The notes: generated from the letters alone by a model not told the origin. Shown: positions 43,338 to 51,920, counted from the stretch's first letter. The stretch: DNA of 64,000 nt from an uncultured Paracoccaceae bacterium (GCA_947495295.1 CANLYJ010000001.1:1116001-1180000); one strand, 5' to 3'. Numbers and translations: made by a program.

Positions 43338-44066
43338 TTAGATGATTGGTCTTTTTGCCGGGGTCAGTACGTCGACTAATGCGACGCTCGCCAACGCCTC
43401 AAGGTCATTGATGCGCAGTAAACCATCTGCCCAATGCGCCAACTGCTTTGATCGGAGCGCTGCAAGGGTCTTGTTTGTGTGGACAAGCGACAAGCCCAAG
43501 GCATCTGCCAGGTCTTGTTGTCTATACGGGAACTTCATCTCGGCATTGTTGACCAAGCCCAATGCACGGCCGCGTATGAAGACCCGCGATAGCGCCCATG
43601 CCACCGATTGTATCGCGTTGCGCTGACCCAGAGTTGATATCGCGTCCCCCAAAAAATGTTCTTCGACCGCAGCCAGCCATGTCAGTGAAAAGGCCCTTTC
43701 TGGCTGATCTTTGAAGAAGGACCAAATCTCTGATCTGTCAAAGACACAGAGGGTCATTTTGGTTGTCGCTTCGACCGAATGCCCCATTTCGCCCATGACT
43801 GCGGCTTGCAAGCCGATGAAATCACCGGGAAGTATCAGGTTTATCACCTGCCGTTTTCCGTTCGGGAGCAACTTGTAGCGCAGCCCCATGCCATGCAAAG
43901 CGGTATACAGCTGGGGGCTGTTTGATCCTTCCATCAAAATGGGCGTGCCTGCATCGACAACGAGTTCACCTGCCTTGAAGCGCTGCATGAAGCGTAGGTC
44001 ATCGGCGCTCATGTCCTCAAAAATATCTCTACGCCGTAATGGGCAATTTTCGCATTTTGTCGCCAA
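43338..44066 (-). CDS. Crp/Fnr-family transcriptional regulator
   Basis: 242 residues from TTG with GGAGGAG 7 bases upstream. An N-terminal CENCPLRRRD is followed by a cyclic-nucleotide-type beta-roll (GTPILMEGSNSPQLYTAL, LPGDFIGLQAAVMGEMGH) and a winged helix (YRQQDLADALGLSLVHTNKTLAALR). Only two N-terminal Cys (5 and 8) and one internal Cys (about 107) are present. The four-Cys FNR cluster set is incomplete, so oxygen sensing in the FNR manner is uncertain. It is divergent from the pseudo-receiver gene and marks the start of the stress-response block. Confidence 0.85.
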   Translation of the reverse strand: MATKCENCPLRRRDIFEDMSADDLRFMQRFKAGELVVDAGTPILMEGSNSPQLYTALHGMGLRYKLLPNGKRQVINLILPGDFIGLQAAVMGEMGHSVEATTKMTLCVFDRSEIWSFFKDQPERAFSLTWLAAVEEHFLGDAISTLGQRNAIQSVAWALSRVFIRGRALGLVNNAEMKFPYRQQDLADALGLSLVHTNKTLAALRSKQLAHWADGLLRINDLEALASVALVDVLTPAKRPII

Positions 44067-44148
44067 TTTCTCGCTCCTCCTATGTCATAGATTAATGCCG
44101 TTCCTTCGCCGTGTCGTTAACATCTTTTGAAGGATCGTGAGGTGAGCC

Positions 44149-44520
44149 GTGTGCAAAACATTCGTTGTTATCGAACCGGACCCGGTGGTCGGTCTGGATT
44201 TGGTTGAGATGCTCCGGTCGGTCTATCCGAAAAGCGATGTCGTCGTGCTTGGTTCGTTGTTGGACGCTTCGGGACGATTGCAGGCGACGGGTGCTGATGC
44301 TTGTGTTTTGATCAACAGTGCTGCGGCCGCCGACCGGTCGCTCGTCACGCTGCGTGGTGTGGTTGTTCGTGGTGGCCGGGTTGTGTTCATAGGTCGTAAG
44401 CCTAACATCGATTTTCCGGCCACCGTTGTCGAAACGCCGTTCACATCAGCGATGATCATGAATGCGCTTTTGCCGACCCAGTGTGGTCAGCCCGAGCACC
44501 AGCCTGCAGGCCATACATGA
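44149..44520 (+). CDS. pseudo-receiver (CheY-like) protein lacking the phospho-acceptor Asp
   Basis: 123 residues from GTG with GAGG 6 bases upstream. The fold pattern is receiver-like: VVIEPDPVVGLDLVEMLRSVYP with the acidic pocket reduced to Glu-Pro-Asp, then ADACVLINSAAA, where the phospho-acceptor position reads Asn, then VVFIGRKP and VVETPFTSAMIMNALL as the Lys-loop and last helix. It is probably not phosphorylated. The last 65 bases overlap the convergent holin-like gene. Confidence 0.6.
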   Translation: MCKTFVVIEPDPVVGLDLVEMLRSVYPKSDVVVLGSLLDASGRLQATGADACVLINSAAAADRSLVTLRGVVVRGGRVVFIGRKPNIDFPATVVETPFTSAMIMNALLPTQCGQPEHQPAGHT

Positions 44521-44800
44521 ACGCCTGAACGATTGGTGGCCCTTCGCTGTGCGTTTCCGTTGCTGCGTGCGGCTCCTGCTTGCCATCTGATCGCGTGCTG
44601 AGGCCAATGAGGATCAAACCGATACCCAGATACAGGCCAGCAAAAATTGCTGCTGTTGACTGAACGCCGACAAGCGGCAACAGCGCAAGCCAGCCTGCGA
44701 CGGTCAAAAAGCCGGTCCCGACAATACAGAGTAGCAGGCCCCCCGTTAGCAGGCCCGCGCGTTTTGCAGTGGTTGCCACTTTCTTTTGAATGCCGAACAT
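44456..44800 (-). CDS. holin-superfamily-like small membrane protein
   Basis: 114 residues with two hydrophobic helices (about residues 15-37 and 45-67) and a polar C-terminal tail. The basic N-terminus MFGIQKKVATTAKRAGLL and the double-span layout match the Phage_holin_3_6/Holin-X-like membrane proteins common beside DUF883 and stress genes; it is not evidence of a prophage. It follows the DUF883 gene by 3 bases and should share its EcfG-type promoter. Confidence 0.65.
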   Translation of the reverse strand: MFGIQKKVATTAKRAGLLTGGLLLCIVGTGFLTVAGWLALLPLVGVQSTAAIFAGLYLGIGLILIGLSTRSDGKQEPHAATETHSEGPPIVQAFMYGLQAGARADHTGSAKAHS

Positions 44801-44803
44801 CGG

Positions 44804-45133
44804 TTATTTCCGGCTGCCCATGAAACCAACCAGAAACCCGAGTCCAGCGGCGATACCAAGCGCCGTTGCAGGCTGGTTGCGAATGAAGTCATTAGCCTGA
44901 CCTTGCAACTCGGCGGCCTGCTGCCTTGCCGCTTGGGCCTGATCGGCGGCCTTGTCGCGGGCATCTGCCATTTTGTCTTTTGCTGCTGTGATGGCCTCAT
45001 CACCTTTTGTGCGGCTCAGGTCGGCGATTGTTTGTGTCAACGCGCTCAGATCCTCGCGCAATATCTCAATCTGATCGCTCACATCAGAAACTGCGGTGCC
45101 GTTGGTTTTTCCTTGCGAAGCTTTCGTAGCCAT
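44804..45133 (-). CDS. ElaB/YqjD/DUF883-family membrane-anchored protein
   Basis: 109 residues from ATG 45133, with AAAAGGAGAG upstream. A long Ala/Lys/Asp-rich helix (EILREDLSALTQTIADLS, DKMADARDKAADQAQAARQQ) leads into one C-terminal transmembrane segment (PATALGIAAGLGFLVGFMGSRK), the DUF883 pattern. E. coli relatives bind ribosomes in stationary phase. It is the first gene of an operon with the holin-like gene. Confidence 0.82.
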   Translation of the reverse strand: MATKASQGKTNGTAVSDVSDQIEILREDLSALTQTIADLSRTKGDEAITAAKDKMADARDKAADQAQAARQQAAELQGQANDFIRNQPATALGIAAGLGFLVGFMGSRK

Positions 45134-45164
45134 TGGTTCTCTCCTTTTGGTCACTTGCGGCCCT

Positions 45165-45189
45165 AACGCATGAATGACGAACCCGTTCC
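45165..45189 (-). promoter_or_regulatory. EcfG-type promoter (DUF883 operon)
   Basis: On the minus strand GGAAC (45185-45189) is followed after 16 bases by CGTT (45165-45168), an exact match to the alphaproteobacterial general-stress sigma consensus. It lies 32 bases before the DUF883 start. Confidence 0.78.
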
Positions 45190-45212
45190 ATAGAAAATCG
45201 TCAAAAAAAATC

Positions 45213-45238
45213 GGAACCAGATCAGGCGTGTGCTGGTT
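45213..45238 (+). promoter_or_regulatory. EcfG-type promoter (DUF1328-dps)
   Basis: GGAAC (45213-45217), 17 bases, GGTT (45235-45238). The -10 has one mismatch to CGTT. It is back to back with the DUF883 promoter and 58 bases before the DUF1328 start. Confidence 0.6.
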
Positions 45239-45295
45239 GGTGGGGCAGAACGCGTCGCAAATTGTGGCGCATCATATGACAGAAGGAGCAAATAG

Positions 45296-45457
45296 ATGCT
45301 TTATTATGCACTGGTATTTTTGGTCGTCGCTTTAGTGGCTGCTGTTTTTGGTTTCGGCGGGATCGCGTCTGCGTCAGCCGGCATCGCGCAGATCCTGTTC
45401 TTCGTTTTCCTGGTGTTGTTCGTCGTGACGCTGATCGCGCGCGCCGTCCGCAGCTAA
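45296..45457 (+). CDS. DUF1328-family small membrane protein
   Basis: 53 residues, almost wholly hydrophobic in two helices: [20 protein letters not shown], a short [11 protein letters not shown] turn, then [22 protein letters not shown]. This is the YtjA/DUF1328 pattern, common in stress regulons. AGAAGGAG lies 9 bases upstream of the ATG. dps starts 33 bases after its stop. Confidence 0.85.
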   Translation: MLYYALVFLVVALVAAVFGFGGIASASAGIAQILFFVFLVLFVVTLIARAVRS

Positions 45458-45490
45458 GTACCATTCACGATCAAAACAAAGGAGATAAAC

Positions 45491-45988
45491 ATGACACAAT
45501 CACTTAGCGTTGTTGCCCGACCGAAAGAAATCTCGTCCGGCGTGAAACAACCCGAAACCATCGCAGAGGGTCTGACAAATGTACTGGCAGACACGTATCG
45601 CTTGACCTTCAAAACCCACGCATTTCACTGGAATGTCGAGGGGCCGTTGTTCTATTCGATCCACAATCTGACCGAAGAACAATATGAAGACATGTTTGCT
45701 GCCGCAGATGATTTGGCCGAACGCATTCGCGCTGTTGGGCAAATGGCACCGATGACGATGGCAGAAATTGTCGGAAACTCGGTCATCGAGGACACCGATC
45801 CCGCACCAAGTGCTGGCGAAATGTGTAAGCTGTTAGCGCAGGACCATGAACGTCTGGCGCACCGATTGCGCGCATTGATCAAGGTGGCTGGTGAGCAAAA
45901 CGATCCGGTGACTGAGGATCTGGCCACAGCACGATCTGCTTTTCATGAGAAAGCGGCCTGGATGCTCAAGGCTCTTACCGCGCAATAA
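45491..45988 (+). CDS. dps: DNA starvation/stationary-phase protection protein Dps
   Basis: Dodecameric ferritin-like protein that stores iron and protects DNA from oxidative damage. 165 residues. The dinuclear ferroxidase residues are visible in TFKTHAFHWNVEGPLFYSIH near residue 40 and EQYEDMFAAADDLAERIRAVG near residue 63. AAAGGAG precedes the ATG. It is downstream of the DUF1328 gene and an EcfG-type promoter, and ends at a strong terminator. Confidence 0.94.
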   Translation: MTQSLSVVARPKEISSGVKQPETIAEGLTNVLADTYRLTFKTHAFHWNVEGPLFYSIHNLTEEQYEDMFAAADDLAERIRAVGQMAPMTMAEIVGNSVIEDTDPAPSAGEMCKLLAQDHERLAHRLRALIKVAGEQNDPVTEDLATARSAFHEKAAWMLKALTAQ

Positions 45989-45994
45989 CGAACG

Positions 45995-46025
45995 GCCCTG
46001 CTGGTCGACCATCAGCAGGGCTTTT
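45995..46025 (+). terminator. Rho-independent terminator of dps
   Basis: GCCCTGCTG (45995-46003) pairs perfectly with CAGCAGGGC (46013-46021) around a 9-base loop and is followed by TTTT. Confidence 0.85.
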
Positions 46026-46028
46026 CCA

Positions 46029-46838
46029 TTAGGCCTTAAGCGTCGCGGTCGACGCAAAAAACATGGCTTGACTGACTGCCGATTGCACCTGTGCTTCGTG
46101 AAATGGTTTTGAAATCAGAAACGCGGGCTCTGGCCTGTCGCCAGTCAATAGCCGTTCGGGGAAGGCGGTGATGAAAATAACGGGCACATCCATCATCCCC
46201 AACAGGTCATTCACGGCATCAATGCCCGATGAGTTATCAGCAAGCTGGATATCGGCGAGGATCAGATCAACCTCGCTTTCTTTGCCCAAGGCCAGAGCTT
46301 CCTTGTGTGTTCGGGCGACGCCCGTCACATCGTGCCCCAGGCCACTGACGATCGCCGTTAGATCCGCCGCGATGATGGGTTCATCTTCGATGATCATGAC
46401 ACGGCCTTTGACACTGTTTGCCAGTTCTTCATTGGCGGCACTGATCAATCGGCGTACTTCATCCACTTCGACATCCATGATCTTTGATATGTGATCGAGG
46501 CTGAATTCCTCGATCGTGCGCAACAACAGCGCCTCGCGCGAGTTGGCAGTTAGTTTGGCCAGAAGTCCCTGAGCGCGCGCACGCAAACTGTCATCGGATT
46601 CGACGAACTGTTGACCCGAACTGACCCATATCGCGTGGAAGCATTTGAAAAGATTGACCTTCACGGGGTCACTATTGTCAAATGGCGATCTGTCTTTCAG
46701 GATCACCTCAAGCGTGGCAACTGTGTATTTGTCACCACGCGCCTGTGATCCGGTCAGCGCACGTGTGTAGCGCCGCAGGTACGGGAGTTCCGCCGCGATG
46801 AGATCGGAAAAATTTTCCTCCACGACTGTATCATTCAT
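46029..46838 (-). CDS. phyR: general stress response regulator PhyR
   Basis: Anti-anti-sigma response regulator: when phosphorylated it sequesters NepR and frees EcfG. 269 residues. Residues about 1-135 form the sigma-like domain (DLIAAELPYLRRYTRALTGS, LRTIEEFSLDHISKIMDVE). Residues about 145-265 form a CheY receiver with acidic pocket IIEDEPIIAADL, phospho-acceptor in LILADIQLAD and Lys in FLISKPF. It is divergent from nepR-ecfG, the classic arrangement. Confidence 0.96.
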   Translation of the reverse strand: MNDTVVEENFSDLIAAELPYLRRYTRALTGSQARGDKYTVATLEVILKDRSPFDNSDPVKVNLFKCFHAIWVSSGQQFVESDDSLRARAQGLLAKLTANSREALLLRTIEEFSLDHISKIMDVEVDEVRRLISAANEELANSVKGRVMIIEDEPIIAADLTAIVSGLGHDVTGVARTHKEALALGKESEVDLILADIQLADNSSGIDAVNDLLGMMDVPVIFITAFPERLLTGDRPEPAFLISKPFHEAQVQSAVSQAMFFASTATLKA

Positions 46839-46864
46839 TTTTTGACCTATTTTTGTTTATTCTG

Positions 46865-46890
46865 GGAACCAAACGCAGAGCACCTCAGTT
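46865..46890 (+). promoter_or_regulatory. EcfG-type promoter (nepR-ecfG)
   Basis: GGAAC (46865-46869), 17 bases, AGTT (46887-46890). It overlaps almost completely the opposite-strand phyR promoter. This would give autoregulation of the sigma factor operon. Confidence 0.6.
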
Positions 46891-46896
46891 AGTTCC
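46872..46896 (-). promoter_or_regulatory. EcfG-type promoter (phyR)
   Basis: Minus strand GGAAC (46892-46896), 16 bases, CGTT (46872-46875), an exact consensus match. It is 34 bases upstream of the phyR start. Confidence 0.78.
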
Positions 46897-46922
46897 CGGA
46901 GTATGTGTATTTTGTTGATGAA

Positions 46923-47108
46923 ATGAGGCGCGAAAAACGAATGGCAAGTCAGGAAGACCCAAAGAAGGCGCGGATCGCCAAATATATTGACAAGAACCTC
47001 AAGCAGGTCTTTGCGGATCTTGAGGGCGATGACATGCCTGATCAGATCGTCGATCTTCTATCCGTTCTACGGGCGCAAGATGAAGAGTTGAAGGCCACCA
47101 AAAAATGA
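46923..47108 (+). CDS. nepR: anti-sigma factor NepR
   Basis: Small inhibitor of EcfG. The family core KYIDKNLKQVFADLEGDDMPDQIVDLLSVL spans about residues 20-50 (two conserved helices). The start is uncertain: ATG 46923 gives 61 residues, ATG 46941 gives 55, and a GTG lies at 46905. The end overlaps the ecfG start in an ATGA, so sigma and anti-sigma are translationally coupled. Confidence 0.88.
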   Translation: MRREKRMASQEDPKKARIAKYIDKNLKQVFADLEGDDMPDQIVDLLSVLRAQDEELKATKK

Positions 47109-47659
47109 GTGACCTTGATCCCAAGGACGAGTTGGTGACGCATTTGCCAGCGCTGCGCGCATTTGCGCTTAGCCTGACGCGCAACCGTGCCGCTGCTGAT
47201 GATATGATGCAGGATACCGTTTTGAAAGCGTGGTCGAACATGGATAAGTTCACGCCGGGCACCAATATGCGCGCGTGGCTCTTCACGATCTTGCGCAATA
47301 ATTTCTATACCAGCCGCCGAAAACTGAACCGCGAGGTTGCAGATATCGACAATGTCTTTTCCGACAAAATGTCGGTCAAACCTGATCACGATGGGCGTCT
47401 ACAGATGATGGATTTCAGGGAAGCCTTTGATCAACTGCCCGATGAACAACGCGAGGCGCTGATTTTGGTTGGCGTGTCTGGGTTTTCTTATGAAGATGCG
47501 GGCAACATGTGTGGCGTGGCGACGGGCACCATGAAAAGCCGCGTCAACAGGGCGCGTAACCGACTGACCGAATTGCTGCATCTTGATGAGGACGAGGCAT
47601 TGGAATTGACCGACAGCGCGACCATGGCTGTGGTGGGCAGCCCGGGATTGCCATCTTGA
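47105..47659 (+). CDS. ecfG: general stress ECF sigma factor EcfG
   Basis: 184-residue ECF15-type sigma factor. Region 2 includes LPALRAFALSLTRNRAAADDMMQDTVLKAW and AWLFTILRNNFYTSRRK. Region 4 includes FDQLPDEQREALILVGVSGFSYEDAG and GTMKSRVNRARNRL. The intervening sigma3 domain is absent, as in all ECFs. It follows nepR by overlap and precedes a histidine kinase whose TTG overlaps its stop. Confidence 0.95.
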   Translation: MSDLDPKDELVTHLPALRAFALSLTRNRAAADDMMQDTVLKAWSNMDKFTPGTNMRAWLFTILRNNFYTSRRKLNREVADIDNVFSDKMSVKPDHDGRLQMMDFREAFDQLPDEQREALILVGVSGFSYEDAGNMCGVATGTMKSRVNRARNRLTELLHLDEDEALELTDSATMAVVGSPGLPS

Positions 47660-49365
47660 ATAACGGTAGGTGGTATAACAGCCTGCGCATCCAGATTGTC
47701 CTGTTGATGACCCTCGCGCTTTTCCCGCTGGGCGCGGTAGCAATCTATCAGACAAACCGCGTGGCAGCGGAGGCCGAGCGAAATGCGGAGCTGGCCCTGC
47801 TGGCACTGACAGGTCGTGCAGCAAAGACAGAAGAGTTGATCATCGAGCGGGCCCTGGGCGCCGCTCAGCTCCTTGCGGCGATGGCGGGTGACTATATCGA
47901 CGATCCGGAGAAATGTGCCGCCGACTTGATGCGTTTCGTTGAAAGTGATGATCATTACAGTTTCGTCGGTCTTTTGCCGCTATCCGGGCAGATGACATGT
48001 GCATCATCAGGGACTACCTATGACTTTTCTGGATTTCCGGGTTTTGCGGAAACGATGGCAGCCCAAGAGCCTACCATCGTCGTGAACTCCGATGCGCCCT
48101 TAAGCGGGACATCGGTATTCATTATTTCAGAGCCATTTTTCATTGACGACGTTTTTGCAGGATTCATTTCAATATCAGTCCCGCATGATGGCCTGCCGGG
48201 GACACCTGAGAACCTTGTCGAACTTGGGCTTGTGGAACTGATTACCTTTAACGAGAACGGCGCCATCCTAACTGCGCGTGCAAACATCGAAACGGCGGGT
48301 CAGGAACTGCCGTTGGGACGCGACATTGCCAAATTATCGTTGTCAGGTGTCGCATTTCAGGACGAAAACCAGCTTGGACAAAAACGCGTCTATACAGTCG
48401 TGCCAATCGAAGGCAGCCCCGCGAGCGTTATGGGGGTGTGGGAGGGTGAAAACCCGTTGGTTAGCACAATTGCGGCCACGCTACGCCCTGCGATTTTTCC
48501 GGTTTTGATGTGGTTGGCCAGCATGTCTGTGGCACTGCTGTCGATCTATACGTTGGTGCTACGTCACATTGTTCGCCTGCGTCGCAACATGAATGATTTT
48601 GCCGATAATCGAAATATTGACGCAATCAGTAATCAGGTTCCGATGCCGAATGAACTGAAGGCGCTGAACGACAATTTCTTGCGCATGACAAATGAGATCA
48701 TGCAAGACGAGGCGCAGTTAGAGGACGCTTTGCGCGCCAAGAATGTGCTGGTTAAAGAGGTTCATCACAGGGTCAAGAACAACCTGCAGCTTATTTCATC
48801 GATCATGAACATGCAGATCCGTGCAGCCGAGCATCAAGAGACAAAAGCAGTCCTATCACGGTTGCAGGACCGCGTTCTGAGCCTCGCCACAATCCACCGC
48901 GATCTGTATCAGTCGCAAAACGGCGGGATGGTCGAGGTCGGCGCGCTGATATCGGAAGTCGTACAGAATTCTGTCGAGGTCGCGGTGTCCTTGGAAGATG
49001 ACGTCGATGTGCAAAAAGACATTGATCAAATCCTATTGTATCCTGATCAAGCGGTTCCGCTTTCCTTGATGGTGGCCGAAGCGATGACCAATGCGATGAA
49101 ATACATAGGTGCGCCAAAGGGGCAGCAAAGGTGGGTCAGGGTGACACTCAAGCAGGACCCGGGCGATGTGGACTGTTTGTTGACGTTAAGCAATTCAGTT
49201 GGCTCTGGCCGGAATGCTGAAAGCACCGGCCTTGGCGGCCAGTTGATCAATGCGTTCGCCATTCAATTGGGTGGTGAGGTGCAAACCGCTGAAGCAGCAG
49301 ACAGCTATACGATGCGGGTGCAGTTCAAGGCCACAGAGTTTGAGCCGGAACAGCGTGATTATTAA
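47656..49365 (+). CDS. HisKA_2-type sensor histidine kinase (PhyK-like)
   Basis: 569 residues from a TTG that overlaps the ecfG stop. A membrane helix at about residues 10-32, a periplasmic CHASE-like sensor region (with one CAADL and one MTCASSG cysteine), a second helix near residue 283, a HAMP-like linker, then the HisKA_2 phospho-acceptor EVHHRVKNNLQLISSIMNMQ near residue 372 and an HATPase domain (LMVAEAMTNAMKY, STGLGGQLINAFA). Location and type make it the probable input kinase for PhyR. Confidence 0.88.
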   Translation: MNNGRWYNSLRIQIVLLMTLALFPLGAVAIYQTNRVAAEAERNAELALLALTGRAAKTEELIIERALGAAQLLAAMAGDYIDDPEKCAADLMRFVESDDHYSFVGLLPLSGQMTCASSGTTYDFSGFPGFAETMAAQEPTIVVNSDAPLSGTSVFIISEPFFIDDVFAGFISISVPHDGLPGTPENLVELGLVELITFNENGAILTARANIETAGQELPLGRDIAKLSLSGVAFQDENQLGQKRVYTVVPIEGSPASVMGVWEGENPLVSTIAATLRPAIFPVLMWLASMSVALLSIYTLVLRHIVRLRRNMNDFADNRNIDAISNQVPMPNELKALNDNFLRMTNEIMQDEAQLEDALRAKNVLVKEVHHRVKNNLQLISSIMNMQIRAAEHQETKAVLSRLQDRVLSLATIHRDLYQSQNGGMVEVGALISEVVQNSVEVAVSLEDDVDVQKDIDQILLYPDQAVPLSLMVAEAMTNAMKYIGAPKGQQRWVRVTLKQDPGDVDCLLTLSNSVGSGRNAESTGLGGQLINAFAIQLGGEVQTAEAADSYTMRVQFKATEFEPEQRDY

Positions 49366-50900
49366 TGACAGATGCGTCTTTAAGGCTGTTTAGGCCGCTC
49401 CTGACCGCTGAGGAGGCATTTCCCGCGCTTGAGCAAGAGTTCCTTGCCGCAAAACGTGAGGTCATCGCGGGATTCCGGATATTTGACCCATCAACAAAAC
49501 TGCGGTCATCATCTGCCAAGGCTATTGGTGACACATGGTTTGATCTGATCGCCGATACACTTGGCCGAGGTGTGAAAATCACGCTGATCATCAGCGATTT
49601 CGATCCGGTCGTGCGTATGAACAATCACATCTATACATGGACCTGCCTGCGCCGTCTTTATGCCGCGGCCGAAGTGTCGGGCGCCCCCCATTTGCTGCAG
49701 GCTTGTGCTGCAATGCACCCCGCAAAGGTCGGGTTTTTACCGCGTCTGCTGCTTTGGCCGCGTACTGCAAAGGAAATGCGTAAGAACCTGGCAGAGGTGA
49801 ATGAAAAGCCACTTGTAGAAAGGCGGGCATTCCTGAAAAGGGCACCGAGTCTTGCCCCGTTATTGACGTGGAAGAATGATCAACTGGTGCCGCGTGTGTT
49901 TCCACCGCCGCTTATTCCCGTCACACATCACCAGAAGCTGGCTGTCTTTGATAACGAACGGCTTTACATTGGTGGTCTTGATCTGAACGACCGTCGGTAC
50001 GACGCCCCGACCCATAAACAGGACGCGTCTGATACATGGCATGACACGCAAGTGTTGGTAGACGGTCCAGTCGCGCAGGAAGCGGCGGATCACTTGCGCA
50101 GCTTCAGGCGGACAGTTTCAGGTGAACCGCCTGTGTCGCAGAAGCTGCTGCTACGCACGATTTCGGCCAAGCGCCGCGTCTCTTTCCCGTTCCTTTCACC
50201 CAAACCGGTTATTCGCACTCTTGCTGCGGCCCACGCAGAACGAATTGCGAAATCCCAGACGCTGATCTACCTTGAAACGCAGTTTTTCCGCGATCGTAAA
50301 TTGGCCCGACAATTGGCCGAACGGGCGTCCCAAAATTCTGCGCTGTCACTTATTCTTATCCTGCCAGCCGCGCCGGAGGGTGCGGCGTTTGAAGATGAAC
50401 CGGGCAGTGATGTCGCCTATGGTGAGCATCTGCAGGTCAAATGCCTCAAAATCCTGCGCGACGCATTTGGGGCGCGTGCCTTTTTCGGATCACCTGCCCA
50501 GCCGCGCGCGGTCCCGCCCGATGGGCGGGCAACGTATTACGGTGCGCCGATTGTGTACCTGCATGCGAAAGTCTCGATTTTTGACGACAGGCACGGGATC
50601 ATTTCATCAGCAAATCTGAACGGTCGCAGCTTTGCGTGGGATACCGAAGCAGGTATAGCCACGCAGAACGTCGCAGAGGTGGCCCACCTGAAGTCCCGTT
50701 GTTTCGCCCATTGGCTGGGCCCGGCAGCTGATCCGGCCTGCTACGACGATCTGACCGCCTGCGATGCCTGGGCGGCGCAAGCGGCTTTGAATGCGCAAAC
50801 GCGTCCAGAGGATCGTAAGGGTCTAATTTTGCCCTATTCAGCCGCTGAGGCAGAAGCATTGGGATACAACTTGCCCGGAGTCCCCGACGAGATGGTCTGA
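49365..50900 (+). CDS. phospholipase D-family protein
   Basis: 511 residues with two HKD motifs: THHQKLAVFDNERLYIGGLD near residue 186 and YLHAKVSIFDDRHGIISSAN near residue 395. It could be a phospholipase D or a cardiolipin-synthase-like enzyme. No signal peptide or membrane helix is seen. The start overlaps the kinase stop by one base, so it is the last member of nepR-ecfG-kinase-PLD. Its 3' 67 bases overlap the convergent AI-2E gene. Confidence 0.85.
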   Translation: MTDASLRLFRPLLTAEEAFPALEQEFLAAKREVIAGFRIFDPSTKLRSSSAKAIGDTWFDLIADTLGRGVKITLIISDFDPVVRMNNHIYTWTCLRRLYAAAEVSGAPHLLQACAAMHPAKVGFLPRLLLWPRTAKEMRKNLAEVNEKPLVERRAFLKRAPSLAPLLTWKNDQLVPRVFPPPLIPVTHHQKLAVFDNERLYIGGLDLNDRRYDAPTHKQDASDTWHDTQVLVDGPVAQEAADHLRSFRRTVSGEPPVSQKLLLRTISAKRRVSFPFLSPKPVIRTLAAAHAERIAKSQTLIYLETQFFRDRKLARQLAERASQNSALSLILILPAAPEGAAFEDEPGSDVAYGEHLQVKCLKILRDAFGARAFFGSPAQPRAVPPDGRATYYGAPIVYLHAKVSIFDDRHGIISSANLNGRSFAWDTEAGIATQNVAEVAHLKSRCFAHWLGPAADPACYDDLTACDAWAAQAALNAQTRPEDRKGLILPYSAAEAEALGYNLPGVPDEMV

Positions 50901-51901
50901 CCAACGGCGCCCTTGTAAATCGTCAAACACCAGATCAGTAGTGGGATCGCGATGACCCCGCCAATTGGCCCCCACAGCCATAACCAGAACACCAGCGACA
51001 GAAAGACCAGCAATGGATTGACAGACAGCCGCTTTCCCACAAGCGTCGGCGTGATGAACTGTGCCTCGGTCGCGTTCATCGCCAGATAAATCGCAGCTGG
51101 CAGAAAGCTTGCTGCACCGTCAAAGACAACGATGCCGGTGACCAGCAAAATGATGACCAAAGTGATCGGGCCAAGATAAAGAATGAAATTCAATGCAAAG
51201 GCCAGCACGCCCCACAGGATCGGTGACGGCATGCCGATCAACTGCATGACAATTGTCACGAGCACGCCGAACCCAAAGTTGATCGCACTGATCGTCAGCA
51301 CATATCGCGATACCTGCTTGCCTGCTTGCCGTAACTCATCCTCTCCAAAACGCCGGAAGCTGGCACTGACCCAGTCGTAAATACCGTTACGCGCCATCAG
51401 GAAGAAATACAGCGTACCGGTGAAGATCATAAATTGCGCCGCGAATTGCGGTGCGTAAAACAGCGCGTCGGTGATAGAGGGAAGGGCAACTGAGCCATCT
51501 TCGGTCGTTTCGCCATTGGCTGCATTCTCGGGCTCAATCGCGGTGGCGACATCTTCGCTGATCTGTTCTAACCCGCGCATGACACGCTTCAGCTCATCAA
51601 TCGTCTCGCGCAGCTCGTTCCAGATCACCGGCGCCTGATTAATAACCTGAGTCACATAAGGTTCGATCAGTAAAAGCATGGCGGAGATCATCAACAGCGC
51701 CAAAAGCACCGAAATCAGCGCAGCCAAGGCTGGCGGCAGGTGCAATTTGTCCCACAGGTCAGAGAGCGGTGTCAAAACGACCCCAAGCAATAGCGCCGAG
51801 ATAATTGGCGCAAACACATCTTTTGCCTGATGCAGCACCGCGAACACGACAATGAGTGTGAGCAAGGACAGGCAAATGGTGGAAACAGAGCGTTGGTTCA
51901 T
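50834..51901 (-). CDS. AI-2E family transporter
   Basis: 355-residue polytopic membrane protein of the AI-2 exporter superfamily (PerM-like). Eight or so helices with the typical large central loop (PYVTQVINQAPVIWNELRETI to about residue 150) and the late conserved GPIGGVIAIPLLIW block. The ATG at 51901 is preceded by GGAGGGGAAG. The substrate is unknown; several members move ions or osmolytes. An EcfG-type promoter lies 20 bases upstream. Confidence 0.85.
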   Translation of the reverse strand: MNQRSVSTICLSLLTLIVVFAVLHQAKDVFAPIISALLLGVVLTPLSDLWDKLHLPPALAALISVLLALLMISAMLLLIEPYVTQVINQAPVIWNELRETIDELKRVMRGLEQISEDVATAIEPENAANGETTEDGSVALPSITDALFYAPQFAAQFMIFTGTLYFFLMARNGIYDWVSASFRRFGEDELRQAGKQVSRYVLTISAINFGFGVLVTIVMQLIGMPSPILWGVLAFALNFILYLGPITLVIILLVTGIVVFDGAASFLPAAIYLAMNATEAQFITPTLVGKRLSVNPLLVFLSLVFWLWLWGPIGGVIAIPLLIWCLTIYKGAVGQTISSGTPGKLYPNASASAAE

Positions 51902-51920
51902 GATCTTCCCCTCCAGTATC

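Noticed and set aside
44456..44800. Holin-like gene as evidence of a prophage
   Set aside because: No other phage gene is nearby, and its promoter and neighbours fit the stress response.
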